A DNA stretch of 64,000 nt from Pseudomonadota bacterium (GCA_009922615.1 RFVF01000005.1:1-64000); one strand, 5' to 3'; shown: positions 23,700-33,158, counted from the stretch's first letter. Translations and numbers: made by a program. The notes: generated by a model not told the origin, from the letters alone.

Positions 23700-24488
23700 T
23701 CATTTACCCAGCACCTTGTTCAGATTGTCGAGCTGGGTCTGCGCCTTGTCCTTGAGCGTCTGGGAATCAGCGTTCTTCACCGCTTGCTCCAGGAGTTTCT
23801 TCGCCTCGCCGTAGTCTTTCAGCACCCCGTTCTCCGTGATGTAGCGCATCGCGAGGTCGAACGATGCTTGGGGGTCACCGCCCTCGGCCCGTTTGGTTTG
23901 CGATTCAATGACCTTGCGCAAGGTTTCCTCTGCCGATTGTGACGGTTTGGCGGGCGTGGTGTTGGGCTTGGCGGGCGCGGCGCTCGTGCCGGCCTTGCTC
24001 GTGCTGGCGGTGCTGGAGCCCGTGCTGCTCCCCAGTTTGAGTGCGGCGGCGTGCGCGCGGCCAGCCAACTCAGTGCTGATTGCGTTTTTGCCTGCGATGC
24101 CGGTGAGCGAGTAAAAGTAGTTGAGATCGTCGTCGGTCTTCCACGCCTTGTCCGGCCCGGCGGACTGGACGATGAAGCCGTTCTTCGGCACATCGACGGC
24201 GAGGCGATACGCGGTGCCCCACGGGTCCTTCGATTTGTCGCGCGTTTCCTTGCCGCCCTTCTCACGCAGGTTCTCTTTGAGAAACGCGCCGAAATCCTCC
24301 ACCGGCAGGTCTTTGGTATCGATGAAGTCCTGCGCCACGGCTTCGGCAATGCCCTGCATCTCGACGCCGGAGGTGGCGGCGACCTGCACTTTGCCGATGA
24401 TGTTGAGATTCTTCTTCAGCGTGTCGGCGTTCATGACGGCGACGCCGGCGGCGGCGGCCACGGGCAGGAGCTTGAGGAGTGCGCTCAC
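23700..24488 (-). CDS. Pseudopilin-like domain plus Sel1-type repeat protein
   Basis: The protein has 262 residues. After a short hydrophobic N-terminus (LLKLLPVAAAAGVAV), residues about 55-130 contain DPWGTAYRLAVDV and FIVQSAGPDKAWKTDDDLN. This is the C-terminal calcium-loop pattern of type II secretion major pseudopilins (GspG). A Ser/Thr/Ala/Pro linker follows (about 150-185), and then one or two Sel1/TPR-like repeats (DPQASFDLAMRYITENGVL). The usual prepilin cleavage motif is not evident. It starts at a GTG overlapping the stop of the upstream cyclic-nucleotide-binding gene by four bases, so the two proteins are likely made together and may interact. Confidence 0.75.
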   Translation of the reverse strand: MSALLKLLPVAAAAGVAVMNADTLKKNLNIIGKVQVAATSGVEMQGIAEAVAQDFIDTKDLPVEDFGAFLKENLREKGGKETRDKSKDPWGTAYRLAVDVPKNGFIVQSAGPDKAWKTDDDLNYFYSLTGIAGKNAISTELAGRAHAAALKLGSSTGSSTASTSKAGTSAAPAKPNTTPAKPSQSAEETLRKVIESQTKRAEGGDPQASFDLAMRYITENGVLKDYGEAKKLLEQAVKNADSQTLKDKAQTQLDNLNKVLGK

Positions 24489-26416
24489 TGGGCGCCCCCT
24501 TTCTTCCGAAGCTCCACCACACGTCGGTCGGACGTGCGCTCGATGGCGATGCCGGTGAGGAAATCGCGGCTGATGAGTTGTAGAAAACTTTCCTTGCCGA
24601 GCTTGAGGCAGCGGCTGTTGCGGATCGCGGCTACGTCGGCCGATGCGGCCGTGCCTTGCAGCAGACTGATCTCACCGCAGAAATCACCCGGCCCGAGCGT
24701 GGCCACCTGCGCGCCCTTTTTTCGGACGCCGAACTCGCCTTCGTAGATGATGTAGAACCACTCGTTGAGCCGGCCCTCTTTGATGACTTCCGCGCCGGCG
24801 CTGCAATCCTGAAAGGTGAACTGCCCGGCCACTTTCATCAGCGCGTGGGGCGGCCAGTCGGCGAAAAGGGAATTGCGCCGCAGGAACGCGCATACCTGCA
24901 CGGCCTCCTGAATCTTCTTTGCCCCGAGTGTCGACAGCAACAACCGGTCGAAGTCCGCCTTCTTCAGCGCAAACAACTCCGTCTTCTCCATCGCCACGAC
25001 CGAACTGTTGCGGGGCACTTGTTGCAGGAGTGCAATTTCACCGAAGACATCGCCTGCGCCGAGCTGTGCCACGGGCCGCAACGCACCGGCCTCGTCCTCT
25101 TTCAGCACCTCGACACGACCGGTGCGGATGGCGAACATCTGGTCGCCTTGGTCGCGCTCGCGGACGAGTAACGTGCCGGGCTGGACGGTGAGAAAGTCCA
25201 TAGCCTCGGCGACTTGTCGGACCTCCTCGGGCGAGAGTTGTGAGAACAGCAGCGTGCCCGAGAGAAACTTGACCGTCTCCTCCTTGCCGGGCCTCTGCGC
25301 GCCGCTGGGGCTGCGCGACAGACCCGCCTCGGCCGAAGACAGCCGGGGAGCCAGCAGCCGATGCCCGGCCTTGCCCACCAGCCACAGGCCATAGACCAGC
25401 GGGGCGGCCACCACGAGGGCGAGAAACAAGATCACCGTCTGCGCCCCCGGCTCGAACATGAGGTTGGCCTGCCGATTCAACAACTCCGAGGCGAACCGAA
25501 ACACCGCGCCGAGCCACAGCACCGCCCACGTCGAGTGCATGATGAAGTAGCGCTCTTCGCTCAGGGACTCCTTCCAGTTCAGCAGTTGCGCGAGGAACTT
25601 CTGGTTCAGAAACGTGTCCGCGCAGCGCGGCAGCTCGTGGCGTTTGCGAAACAACGCATGCAACAGCGCGTGCGCCGGCGAGCCGCCGAAGGGAGACGTC
25701 AGCACTAGTGCCGTTACCCAGCCGGCGAGGAACACCGGCGTGGAGTTCGCTGCCCAGCCCACCAGCGCAAACGCAAACGGGGTTGCCAGCATCTGCAACG
25801 CCGTCAGCGCCTCCACCATCCGCCCGCCCATCAGCGCATCCCGCGTGTCCACGGAAAAGAACGGCAGCACCAGATCCAACCGCACTTCCGGTTGATACAC
25901 CTCGCGGCCCAGCCCGCTCAAAACCGCGCCAGCGAGCAGGTGCGCCAAACTCAGGCACATCGACACGCAAAACAGCATGAGAAACCAGCCCGGCAGATCG
26001 GGAATGAGCGGCACCTCGGATACCATCACCGCCGTCGCGCCTGCCGCGATAAGACAGCAAGCCAGCGCCAAGGCGGCCGAGGCCGTGCAGCGCACCGGCC
26101 ACCGGCTGCCGGTCACATGGTCTGCGTGCGTCGTGGTCAAGCCGACCGGGGCGAGAAATCCCTTGGCCTTTGCCGTAATGACCAGATCGTAAAACGCGCC
26201 GATCTTGGGATGGCCTTCCAGATGCAGTAATCGTTCCAGCACATCCTGCACGGTCCGCTGGCCGTCGAACTCCATCAGGATGTTTTCCTGCTGCGCAGTG
26301 AGACCGAGATATTTGCCGCGATTGGTCTGCTTGAGCAGGCGCGTTCCGTCGGGTAACTCTTTGCGCTCCAGCGAGCGGGAAAACCGGAGCTTTTGATCGT
26401 TGAACGAAGGTGTCAT
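24485..26416 (-). CDS. Membrane protein with PqqD-like N-terminus, M50-like helices and two cyclic-nucleotide-binding domains
   Basis: The protein has 643 residues. The N-terminus (about 1-95) has DGTRLLKQTNRGKYLGL and ILMEFDGQRTVQDVLERLL, resembling the PqqD-like modules ahead of membrane M50 'peptide zinc metalloprotease' proteins. About eight membrane helices follow (110-350). Where HExxH would lie, the sequence is LSLAHLLAGAVLSGLG, so proteolysis is unlikely. Two Crp-type cyclic-nucleotide-binding domains end it (about 380-500 and 510-620). The first keeps FGEIALL ... PRNSS with the phosphate-binding Arg; in the second the cassette is CGEISLLQGTAAS without it. It probably senses cAMP/cGMP, or is a relic of such a sensor, at the membrane. 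It overlaps the following pseudopilin-like gene by GTGA. Confidence 0.8.
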   Translation of the reverse strand: MTPSFNDQKLRFSRSLERKELPDGTRLLKQTNRGKYLGLTAQQENILMEFDGQRTVQDVLERLLHLEGHPKIGAFYDLVITAKAKGFLAPVGLTTTHADHVTGSRWPVRCTASAALALACCLIAAGATAVMVSEVPLIPDLPGWFLMLFCVSMCLSLAHLLAGAVLSGLGREVYQPEVRLDLVLPFFSVDTRDALMGGRMVEALTALQMLATPFAFALVGWAANSTPVFLAGWVTALVLTSPFGGSPAHALLHALFRKRHELPRCADTFLNQKFLAQLLNWKESLSEERYFIMHSTWAVLWLGAVFRFASELLNRQANLMFEPGAQTVILFLALVVAAPLVYGLWLVGKAGHRLLAPRLSSAEAGLSRSPSGAQRPGKEETVKFLSGTLLFSQLSPEEVRQVAEAMDFLTVQPGTLLVRERDQGDQMFAIRTGRVEVLKEDEAGALRPVAQLGAGDVFGEIALLQQVPRNSSVVAMEKTELFALKKADFDRLLLSTLGAKKIQEAVQVCAFLRRNSLFADWPPHALMKVAGQFTFQDCSAGAEVIKEGRLNEWFYIIYEGEFGVRKKGAQVATLGPGDFCGEISLLQGTAASADVAAIRNSRCLKLGKESFLQLISRDFLTGIAIERTSDRRVVELRKKGGAQ

Positions 26417-26502
26417 GGCCGGCTGGAGGCAAGGGCTTATCAGCAAAATATCGCCTGAGCAAGGCAGAAGCCTACATAGCCTTGGTGCGTCTGGCCCGCA
26501 AG

Positions 26503-26532
26503 CTGGACGGGCGGTTTTGCACGGGTTAAGCT
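26503..26532 (+). promoter_or_regulatory. Candidate promoter, near-leaderless, for the M42 peptidase
   Basis: CTGGAC at 26503-26508, a 17-base spacer and TTAAGC/TAAGCT at 26526-26532 precede the ATG at 26541 by only eight bases. Confidence 0.45.
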
Positions 26533-26540
26533 TCGGCCCC

Positions 26541-27611
26541 ATGCGCTCTGAATCACTGTCCTTCCTCACCAAATTGGTCAACACCCCCAGCCCGTCGGGG
26601 CACGAGGCGCGCGGGCAGCGCGTGTGGCTGGATTATGTGAAGACGTTCGCCGATGAGACGTTTTCGGATGCTTACGGGAATTGCGTGGCCGTGCTCAACA
26701 AGGGCGGCGGGCCGCGGCTGATGCTGGCGGCCCATGCGGATGAGATTTCGCTCGTGGTCAATTTCATCGATGACAATGGCTTCATCTGGGTGCGCAAGCT
26801 CGGCGGGGTGGATGCCATCGTCGCCAAGGCGCAGCGCGTGGTGGTGCATTCGCGCAAGGGGCCGGTGCCGGGCGTGATCGGCAACGTGGCGCCGCATCTC
26901 TCCAAGCTGGAGAAGGAACGCAAGGTGCCGGAGATCGCGGACCTGTTCATCGACATCGGCGCGCTGGACAAGGCGGATGCGCAGTCGCTCGTGCGGGTGG
27001 GCGACCCGATCACGATGACGAATGAGTTCGAGCATCTGCGCGGGGATCTGGCGGTGGCGCGGGCGTTTGACAATCGCATCGGGACGTTCGCGGTGGCGGA
27101 GGCGTTGCGGCTGCTGCGTCCACAGAAGAAGCGGCTCAAGGCGGAGGTTTGCTTTGTCTCGAACATCATGGAGGAAGTCGGTCTGCTGGGCGCGCGGCAG
27201 ATTGCGTATTCGCTCAAGCCGGATGTGGCGCTGGTGGTGGACGTGACGCACGCGACGGATTATCCGACGGTGAGCAAGCAGTTGCACGGGGACATCAAGC
27301 TCGGCGGCGGGCCGGCGGTGACGCACGGGGTGTGCAATCATCCGGCGGTCGTGGAGCGTTTGGAGCAGGTGGCGCAGCAGCTCAAGATTCCTTTGCAACA
27401 CGAGGCGACGAGCGCGACGAGCGGCACGGATACGGATGCGATCTTCTGGACGCGTGGCGGCATCGCCAGCGGGCTAATCAGCCTGCCGAACCGCTACATG
27501 CACTCACCGGTGGAGATGGTGAACTTGCGGGACTTGGAACAGATTCCGGAGCTGATGGCGGGCTTCGCGCTGTCGCTGAAACACGGCGAGGAATTCAAGG
27601 TGCGGATCTGA
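26541..27611 (+). CDS. M42-family metallo-aminopeptidase
   Basis: This 356-residue cytoplasmic dinuclear-zinc aminopeptidase is related to glutamyl aminopeptidase and FrvX/TET particles. Likely metal ligands and catalytic residues: His and Asp in AAHADEISLVV, Asp in RAFDNRIG, the Glu pair in MEEVGLLGA, Asp in VVDVTHATDYP and His in NRYMHSPVEM. The N-terminal NTPSPSGHE is the family opening. An in-frame extension to 26400 exists, but the ATG at 26541 fits the family start and has a promoter-like element just before it. It degrades peptides released by other proteases. Confidence 0.93.
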   Translation: MRSESLSFLTKLVNTPSPSGHEARGQRVWLDYVKTFADETFSDAYGNCVAVLNKGGGPRLMLAAHADEISLVVNFIDDNGFIWVRKLGGVDAIVAKAQRVVVHSRKGPVPGVIGNVAPHLSKLEKERKVPEIADLFIDIGALDKADAQSLVRVGDPITMTNEFEHLRGDLAVARAFDNRIGTFAVAEALRLLRPQKKRLKAEVCFVSNIMEEVGLLGARQIAYSLKPDVALVVDVTHATDYPTVSKQLHGDIKLGGGPAVTHGVCNHPAVVERLEQVAQQLKIPLQHEATSATSGTDTDAIFWTRGGIASGLISLPNRYMHSPVEMVNLRDLEQIPELMAGFALSLKHGEEFKVRI

Positions 27612-27665
27612 GCCGGGCAGTTCAGTTCCCGAGCTTGGTGCCGGTGTGCAGCGCGCGGTTGGATT

Positions 27666-27687
27666 GCTGCATCGCGATGGATGCAGC
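27666..27687. terminator. Perfect 8-bp hairpin between convergent genes
   Basis: GCTGCATC (27666-27673) pairs with GATGCAGC (27680-27687) around a 6-base loop. It lies in the 146-base gap between the ends of the M42 and RlmI-like genes. No T-tract follows on either strand, so this is a terminator candidate by position only. Confidence 0.35.
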
Positions 27688-27757
27688 CTTCACCGACAGG
27701 TCCTACCGCTTCATCGGGTGGGCAACAGGGTAATGGTGCCGACGGACGGGCCGAGTT

Positions 27758-28990
27758 TCACCGCACGACTTCGAAGGCATAGCCCTTGAGGTATTCCGTC
27801 TCGGGTATGCTGGGGATGAACGGGTGGTCGGGGGATTGGGTGAAGGTGGCGACGCGGCGCAGGATGCGGCGGGTGTCGAAGGCGGCCGAGAGCGCGACGT
27901 CCTGAAAGGTCGCAGCGTCCACGTGGTGCGAGCAGCAGAAGGTGGCCAGCAGGCCACCGGGCTTGAGGAGCTTGAGTGCGCGAAGATGGATTTCCTTGTA
28001 GCCGCGGAGCGCATCCGGCACGGAGGCGCGATTGCGCGTGAAGGAGGGGGGATCGAGAATGACGGCGTCGAACTTGGGAATGAGTTTTTCGTGCGGGCCG
28101 ACGGTGGTTTGGGCCTTCAGCCAGTCGAAGACATTGGCGTTCTCGAAGGTGCATTGCGCGGCGAGGCCGTTGGTCGTGGCATTGCGGTTGGCCGCCGCCA
28201 CGGCATCCGCGCTCTGATCCAGCCCGAGCACATGCTTCGCGCCGGCGCGCGCCGCGTGCAACGCGAAGCCGCCCAGGAAACTGAAGCAGTCGAGCACCGT
28301 GGCGCCAGGGGTGAGGGCGATCAAATCGGCGGTGCGCTGGTAGTTGGCCTGCTGGTCGAGATAAAGCCCGGTCTTGTGCCCGGCACGGAGGTCGGTCTCG
28401 AACTTCAGGCCGTTCAGGGTGACGGTCACCGGGCCGTCGAGCGTGCCTTCGAGGAGGCCGTTGGCTTCGGCAAGGCCTTCAAACTTGCGCGAAGCCATTT
28501 CGTTGCGCTCCACAATGGTCCGGGGTGAGAGCAGCTTCTTCAACGCAGCGACGATCGTTTGCTTCCGCAAATCCATGCCGAGCGCGGAGGTTTGCAGGAC
28601 GAGCACGTCATCGTATTTGTCCACGATAAGTCCGCTCAGGAAATCCCCCTCGGCGTTGACGACGCGGAAGGAGGTCGCCCCGGGTAGATGACGACGGCGC
28701 ACTTCGAGCGCGGCCTGGATGCGCGCCTCGAAGAACGCCTGATCCACGGTGGTGTGATCGGGCGTGATGACGCGGACGGTGATTTTGGATTGGGCGTTGT
28801 AGAGGCCGATGCCCAACCAGTGCTTGCGATGGTCCTTGATCTGGACGAGGCCGCCGTCGGCCACGGGGCCGGCGACGTGCATGATGGCGCCGGCATAGAT
28901 CCAAGGGTGGCCGGCGACGACACGGTCGGCTTCGCGGGGCTTGAGGATGACGGTGGGCAGGGCGGCTACGGTGGAGGCGGGCGTGGTCAT
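27758..28990 (-). CDS. RlmI-type 23S rRNA cytosine-5 methyltransferase
   Basis: The protein has 410 residues. The PUA RNA-binding domain (about 10-90) has READRVVAGHPWIYAGAI. A central EEHEE-like region follows, then the Rossmann methyltransferase with VLDCFSFLGGFALHAA (SAM binding), VLGLDQSADAV, AVILDPPSFTR, and the catalytic-Cys-region motif TFCCSHHV. It probably makes an m5C in 23S rRNA using S-adenosylmethionine. The ATG at 28990 gives the family start; the open frame continues upstream without resemblance. It is a single gene; upstream, TerC is on the same strand 109 bases away. Confidence 0.92.
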   Translation of the reverse strand: MTTPASTVAALPTVILKPREADRVVAGHPWIYAGAIMHVAGPVADGGLVQIKDHRKHWLGIGLYNAQSKITVRVITPDHTTVDQAFFEARIQAALEVRRRHLPGATSFRVVNAEGDFLSGLIVDKYDDVLVLQTSALGMDLRKQTIVAALKKLLSPRTIVERNEMASRKFEGLAEANGLLEGTLDGPVTVTLNGLKFETDLRAGHKTGLYLDQQANYQRTADLIALTPGATVLDCFSFLGGFALHAARAGAKHVLGLDQSADAVAAANRNATTNGLAAQCTFENANVFDWLKAQTTVGPHEKLIPKFDAVILDPPSFTRNRASVPDALRGYKEIHLRALKLLKPGGLLATFCCSHHVDAATFQDVALSAAFDTRRILRRVATFTQSPDHPFIPSIPETEYLKGYAFEVVR

Positions 28991-29099
28991 GTTTGTAAAC
29001 AGGTGGCGCAGGCCGGAGTTGGGTCCGGCACTGCGAGCTGGAGATGAAGGCAGAGCGATGCCGAGGCGGAAAGTCTTTTGTTGCGCGGGGCAGGGGAAG

Positions 29100-30077
29100 T
29101 CAGGCCGACGGAGGGCGGGCGGAATCGTTGCGGCCGGGGTGCAGTTCCCGTTTCCGACGCGCTTCCCAGATGGAGGCTGCGATGGAGATCCCAATCAGGG
29201 CGAGCACCACACCCAAGGCCAGCCCGGCGGGCAGAATGATCTGCCAAATCGCCAGCAACATTTTTATGCCGATGAAGATGAGCACGAGCGAGAGGCCGAA
29301 CTTGAGAAAGTGGAAGCAGTTGATTGCCCCGGCCAGCACGACATAGAGGGAGCGCAGGCCGAGGATGGCAAAGATGTTAGAGGTGAACACGATGAACGTG
29401 TTTTGCGTGACCGCGAAGATGGCGGGCAGCGAGTCCACGGCGAAGAGCAGATCCGTGGTTTCCACCATCACCAGGACCAAGGCGAGGGGAGTCAGCGCCA
29501 GTCGGCCGTCGAGCCGGGTCACGAACCGTTGACCGTCGAATTCCTGCGAAACGGGGAAGAACCAGCGCGCCAGCCGAATGAAAAGATTACGCTCGGGATG
29601 CACCCCGTCCTCCCCCACGAAGAGCATGCGCACGCCGGTGACGACGAGGAAGCCGCCCATGACGTAAAGCACACCGTGGAATTGCCGGATCAGCGCGGCC
29701 CCCAGGCCGATCATCACGCCGCGCATCACCAGCGCACCCAGAATGCCCCAAAACAGCACACGGTGCTGTTGCTCCACCGGGACGCGAAAGTAGGCGAAGA
29801 TGAGGGCGATGACGAAGATGTTGTCCATCGAGAGACTCAGCTCGATGACATAACCGGTTACGAACTCAATGGCTTCACCGGGCGGGCGAAACGCATGCAC
29901 CAACCCGGCGAACAGCAACGCCAGGACGAACCAGAACGCTGTCCAGCCCAGGGCCTCGCGATAATGGATTTCATGCGCCTTGCGATGGAAGACACCGAGG
30001 TCCATCGCGAGCAACCCGAGCACCGCGACAACAAAGCCGACGTAGTGCGTCGAGGTGATTTCGATCAGGTCCGGCAT
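29100..30077 (-). CDS. TerC-family membrane protein (probable metal ion exporter)
   Basis: This 325-residue protein has about nine membrane helices. The signature acidic membrane motifs are present: LSLSMDNIFVIALIFAYF and LLFAVDSLPAIFAVTQ. TerC proteins include Mn2+ exporters and Sec-associated metallation factors; the name comes from tellurite-resistance clusters, but no other ter genes are here. It lies just after secDF on the same strand (93-base gap), which would fit a role near the translocon. The C-terminal tail is basic. I looked upstream for a yybP-ykoY Mn riboswitch and saw none. Confidence 0.92.
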   Translation of the reverse strand: MPDLIEITSTHYVGFVVAVLGLLAMDLGVFHRKAHEIHYREALGWTAFWFVLALLFAGLVHAFRPPGEAIEFVTGYVIELSLSMDNIFVIALIFAYFRVPVEQQHRVLFWGILGALVMRGVMIGLGAALIRQFHGVLYVMGGFLVVTGVRMLFVGEDGVHPERNLFIRLARWFFPVSQEFDGQRFVTRLDGRLALTPLALVLVMVETTDLLFAVDSLPAIFAVTQNTFIVFTSNIFAILGLRSLYVVLAGAINCFHFLKFGLSLVLIFIGIKMLLAIWQIILPAGLALGVVLALIGISIAASIWEARRKRELHPGRNDSARPPSA

Positions 30078-30170
30078 AGGCGGCGCAGCAACTCAGTTCG
30101 CGTTGCCGGGCGAGAGATGGACGCCTGCGCCTCCGGTTCCTTCGCGGGGTTTGTGCCGCCGTGGGGAAAC

Positions 30171-32744
30171 CTACGCCGTGCGTGAGGCCGCGGCGTGTTG
30201 CGCTCCGTCCACGGCCACCTGCGAGACCGTCCCGATGTCGGGCCGCTGGCCTTTGTTCCACCAGAGCACCAGCGCACTGGCGATGTAGATGGAGGAGTAG
30301 GTGCCGGTGATGACACCGACAAGGAACATGAACGCGAAGTCGTTGATGACGCCGCCGCCGAAGACGTAGAGGACGAAGGTGGCAATGAACACCGTGCCGC
30401 TGGTGATGATCGTGCGGCTCAGGGTCTGGTTGAGCGCCTGGTTCATCAATTCCCGGAACGTGCCACGGACTCCGAGTTTCAAGTCTTCGCGGATGCGGTC
30501 GAAGATCACGATGGTGTCGTTGATCGAGAAGCCGATGATCGTGAGGATGGCGGCGACGCTGGTGGCGTTGAACTGCCGGCCTTCGCTCCAGAGCGAGGTG
30601 AGGCAGTAGATGCCGATGGTCATCAGCACGTCGTGCAGCACGGCGAGGACCGCGCCGACGGCGAAGCTGAATTCGTAGCGCACGGCCACGTAGATCAGGA
30701 TGCCAAACAGCGAGAGGAGGATAGCCCAGATGGCCGTGGTCATGATCTCCTGACCGATGACCGCGCCGACTTGGCGGGATTGCTTCAGTTCGAATTTCGC
30801 CTCCGGGAAGGCTTTCACCATGGCCGTCTTAACGGCCTCGGCAGACTGTTCCGGCACGGTGACGCGAAGGGACTCGGATTTTGCCGCGAGGTTCTTTTGA
30901 TACTGGATGAGCGGGTCGCCGACCTTGCGCTTCTGCACGGCGGCGTTTTTGGCTGCCTTGTCCTTATAGTCGTATTCGACCTTGGCGACGGCCTCACGCA
31001 ACTTGTCAGTCTCCACTTTCTTCTCGAAGTTGAAGACTAGCGCATCACCGCCGACGAAGTCCGGGCCGAAAACCTGTTTGCCCCGGACGAAGCCGCCCCA
31101 GCAGCAGCCGATGATGATGATGGTCCAAGAGGCGATGAACGCGGGCTTGGCCAGTTGCATGAAGTCAATGTTGGTGGCCTTGATGAGGTGCATCATCGAG
31201 AGATCAGCGAGGCCGCGGGTGAGCATCCAGTCGAAGATCAGGCGCGTGATCACCAGGGCGGTGAACAAGCTCAGGGCCACGCCGATGGTCAGCGCGACGC
31301 CGAAGCCTTTGACCGTGCCGGTGCCGAGATAGATCAGGATGACGGAGGAAATCAGGGTGGTGACGTGGGAATCGAAGATGGTGCCAAAGGCCCGGTCATA
31401 GCCGGCGGCAATCGCACCGCGAACGGATTTGCCCTTGGCGAGTTCCTCGCGGATGCGCTCGTAGATCAGCACGTTGGCGTCCACTGCCATGCCGATAGTG
31501 AGCACGATACCCGCAATGCCGGGGAGGGTGAACGTGGTGCCGATCGAGCACATTACCCCGAGCAGGATAATGCTATTGAAGATCAACGCAACGTCGGCCA
31601 CGAAGCCGGACTTGCGGTAGTAGATCAACATGAAGACCGCGACGGCGAGCGTGCCGAAAATGGCGGAGTGCAGGCCGCTGTCGATGGCGTCCTTGCCGAG
31701 CGAGGGATCGACTTCCTCGGTGTCGAGCAGGCGCACGGGGGTTTCGAGCGGGTTTTCCAGGACGTTGGCGAGCTGCCAGGCTTCCTTGAGATCAAAGTCA
31801 CCGTTAATCACGCCACGCCCGCCGAGGATGGGCTCGTTGATGACGGGGGCGGAATACAATTCACCGTCGAGCACGATGGCCATGCGTTCGCGGGTGTGCT
31901 TGGTGGTGAGATCGCCGAAGATTTTGCCGCCCTCGCTGTTGAACTCGAAGCTGATCTGCGGGCGGTTCGAGACGTTGTCACGGATCACGGACGCACTCTT
32001 GATGTATTTGCCGGTGAGCCCGCCTTCAGCCTTGTTCTTAACCAGGACGCGATCGAGATACTCGCGACCGTCCTGGCCTTTGCGGCGCTGAGTGAGCACT
32101 TCATGGCCGGGCGCCATCAGGCCGTCGCGGGTCATGCGGTCGCTGTCCGGGTGGACAAGGCGGAATTCGAGGTTCGCGGGCTTGGTGAGGGCTTCCTTGA
32201 CCTGATCGCGGGCGGCCTGGTCCAAGCCGGGCATCTGGATGACGATGCGATCCTCGCCTTCCGCGACGATGATCGGTTCCGCGACGCCGAATTTGTCCAC
32301 GCGTTTGCGCAGCACTTCGATGGCCTGAGCAACGAGCGATTTCTTGTCTGCCGTGGCATCGAGCTTGGAAGTGTCCAGACCCACGAGGAAAGACGTGCCG
32401 CCGCGCAAGTCGAGGCCGAGCTTGATCTTGCCGGAAGCCACGCGCTGGAGGCGGTTCATGATCGCGCGGTTGGGATCCTTCTCGCCGCTCACGCTGTAGC
32501 TCACGAAGTTGGTCAGCGAGTTGGTGCCGATGGCGTCGCGCAGGTTGGCAAAGTTGCGCTCCGGGAATTCTTTGTCCAGCGCGCGGGCCTTGGTGATGAT
32601 CGCGTTGAAGTTCGTGCCCTTTTGCGTGGCCTGCTCTTCCAGCACATCAATGATGTTCCGGTTGGTCGGCGGGTAGATTTCGAAGAAGGCCCAGACGGTG
32701 ATGAAGAGAACCAGCAGGGCGCGCCAAGTGTTATTGCGTTGCAT
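30171..32744 (-). CDS. secDF: Protein translocase subunit SecDF (fused)
   Basis: The protein has 857 residues, with SecD and SecF fused in one chain. It uses the proton-motive force to help pull exported proteins through SecYEG. The SecD part has an N-terminal membrane helix, GLDLRGGTSFLVGLD, a periplasmic head (about 90-380) and six C-terminal helices with VDANVLIYERIREEL. The SecF part begins near FMQLAKPAFIASW and has the matching SINDTIVIFDRIREDL. Both cytoplasmic RIRE-type signatures are intact. It starts 36 bases after yajC, forming the common yajC-secDF operon. Confidence 0.96.
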   Translation of the reverse strand: MQRNNTWRALLVLFITVWAFFEIYPPTNRNIIDVLEEQATQKGTNFNAIITKARALDKEFPERNFANLRDAIGTNSLTNFVSYSVSGEKDPNRAIMNRLQRVASGKIKLGLDLRGGTSFLVGLDTSKLDATADKKSLVAQAIEVLRKRVDKFGVAEPIIVAEGEDRIVIQMPGLDQAARDQVKEALTKPANLEFRLVHPDSDRMTRDGLMAPGHEVLTQRRKGQDGREYLDRVLVKNKAEGGLTGKYIKSASVIRDNVSNRPQISFEFNSEGGKIFGDLTTKHTRERMAIVLDGELYSAPVINEPILGGRGVINGDFDLKEAWQLANVLENPLETPVRLLDTEEVDPSLGKDAIDSGLHSAIFGTLAVAVFMLIYYRKSGFVADVALIFNSIILLGVMCSIGTTFTLPGIAGIVLTIGMAVDANVLIYERIREELAKGKSVRGAIAAGYDRAFGTIFDSHVTTLISSVILIYLGTGTVKGFGVALTIGVALSLFTALVITRLIFDWMLTRGLADLSMMHLIKATNIDFMQLAKPAFIASWTIIIIGCCWGGFVRGKQVFGPDFVGGDALVFNFEKKVETDKLREAVAKVEYDYKDKAAKNAAVQKRKVGDPLIQYQKNLAAKSESLRVTVPEQSAEAVKTAMVKAFPEAKFELKQSRQVGAVIGQEIMTTAIWAILLSLFGILIYVAVRYEFSFAVGAVLAVLHDVLMTIGIYCLTSLWSEGRQFNATSVAAILTIIGFSINDTIVIFDRIREDLKLGVRGTFRELMNQALNQTLSRTIITSGTVFIATFVLYVFGGGVINDFAFMFLVGVITGTYSSIYIASALVLWWNKGQRPDIGTVSQVAVDGAQHAAASRTA

Positions 32745-32780
32745 GAGCGGGAAAGCAGGAGAAAGGGTCGAGGAAACGGA

Positions 32781-33158
32781 CTAGTTGTTCGCGGCAGGAG
32801 TGGCGACGACGGGGTCGGCCTTGTCGAAGTCTTCGACCACTTGCACGACGGCGGACTTGAGCACCTCCAGCTTCGTGTCTTCCGAGCGGATGCTGACGGT
32901 GCGCTCCTTCACGCCGACGACCGTGCCGAGAATGCCGCTGGTGGTGACGACCTTGTCGCCCTTCTTGAGCGCCTTGATGAGGGCCTCCTGCTTCTTGCGC
33001 TGTTCGTTCTGCGGGCGGATGAGGATGAAGTAAAACGCCACCAGCATGATGACCATCATGCCCACGGTCTGCATCATCTGCGCCTTGGGATTGACCTCCG
33101 AGCCCGTCAGCGGAGCAGGGTCGGCGGCGAATAAAAAAACGGTATCGAGCAATGTCAT
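32781..33158 (-). CDS. yajC: Preprotein translocase subunit YajC
   Basis: The protein has 125 residues: a short N-terminus, one membrane helix (about 27-50, ending FYFILIRPQNEQRKKQ) and the small cytoplasmic domain with LKKGDKVVTTSGILGTVVGV. This is the classic YajC layout. It associates with SecDF in the holotranslocon. It is the first gene of the yajC-secDF operon. The ATG at 33158 is chosen because longer starts would extend beyond the promoter-like element at 33176-33203. Confidence 0.95.
   Translation of the reverse strand: MTLLDTVFLFAADPAPLTGSEVNPKAQMMQTVGMMVIMLVAFYFILIRPQNEQRKKQEALIKALKKGDKVVTTSGILGTVVGVKERTVSIRSEDTKLEVLKSAVVQVVEDFDKADPVVATPAANN

Noticed and set aside
30078-30170. Possible Mn-sensing yybP-ykoY riboswitch before terC
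   Set aside because: The spacer is only 93 bases and I could not place the conserved loop sequences of that riboswitch in either orientation.
31155-33134. Long plus-strand open frame opposite secDF and yajC
   Set aside because: SecDF and YajC are unmistakable on the minus strand. The other frame is a compositional shadow rich in Asp, Glu, Gly and His.
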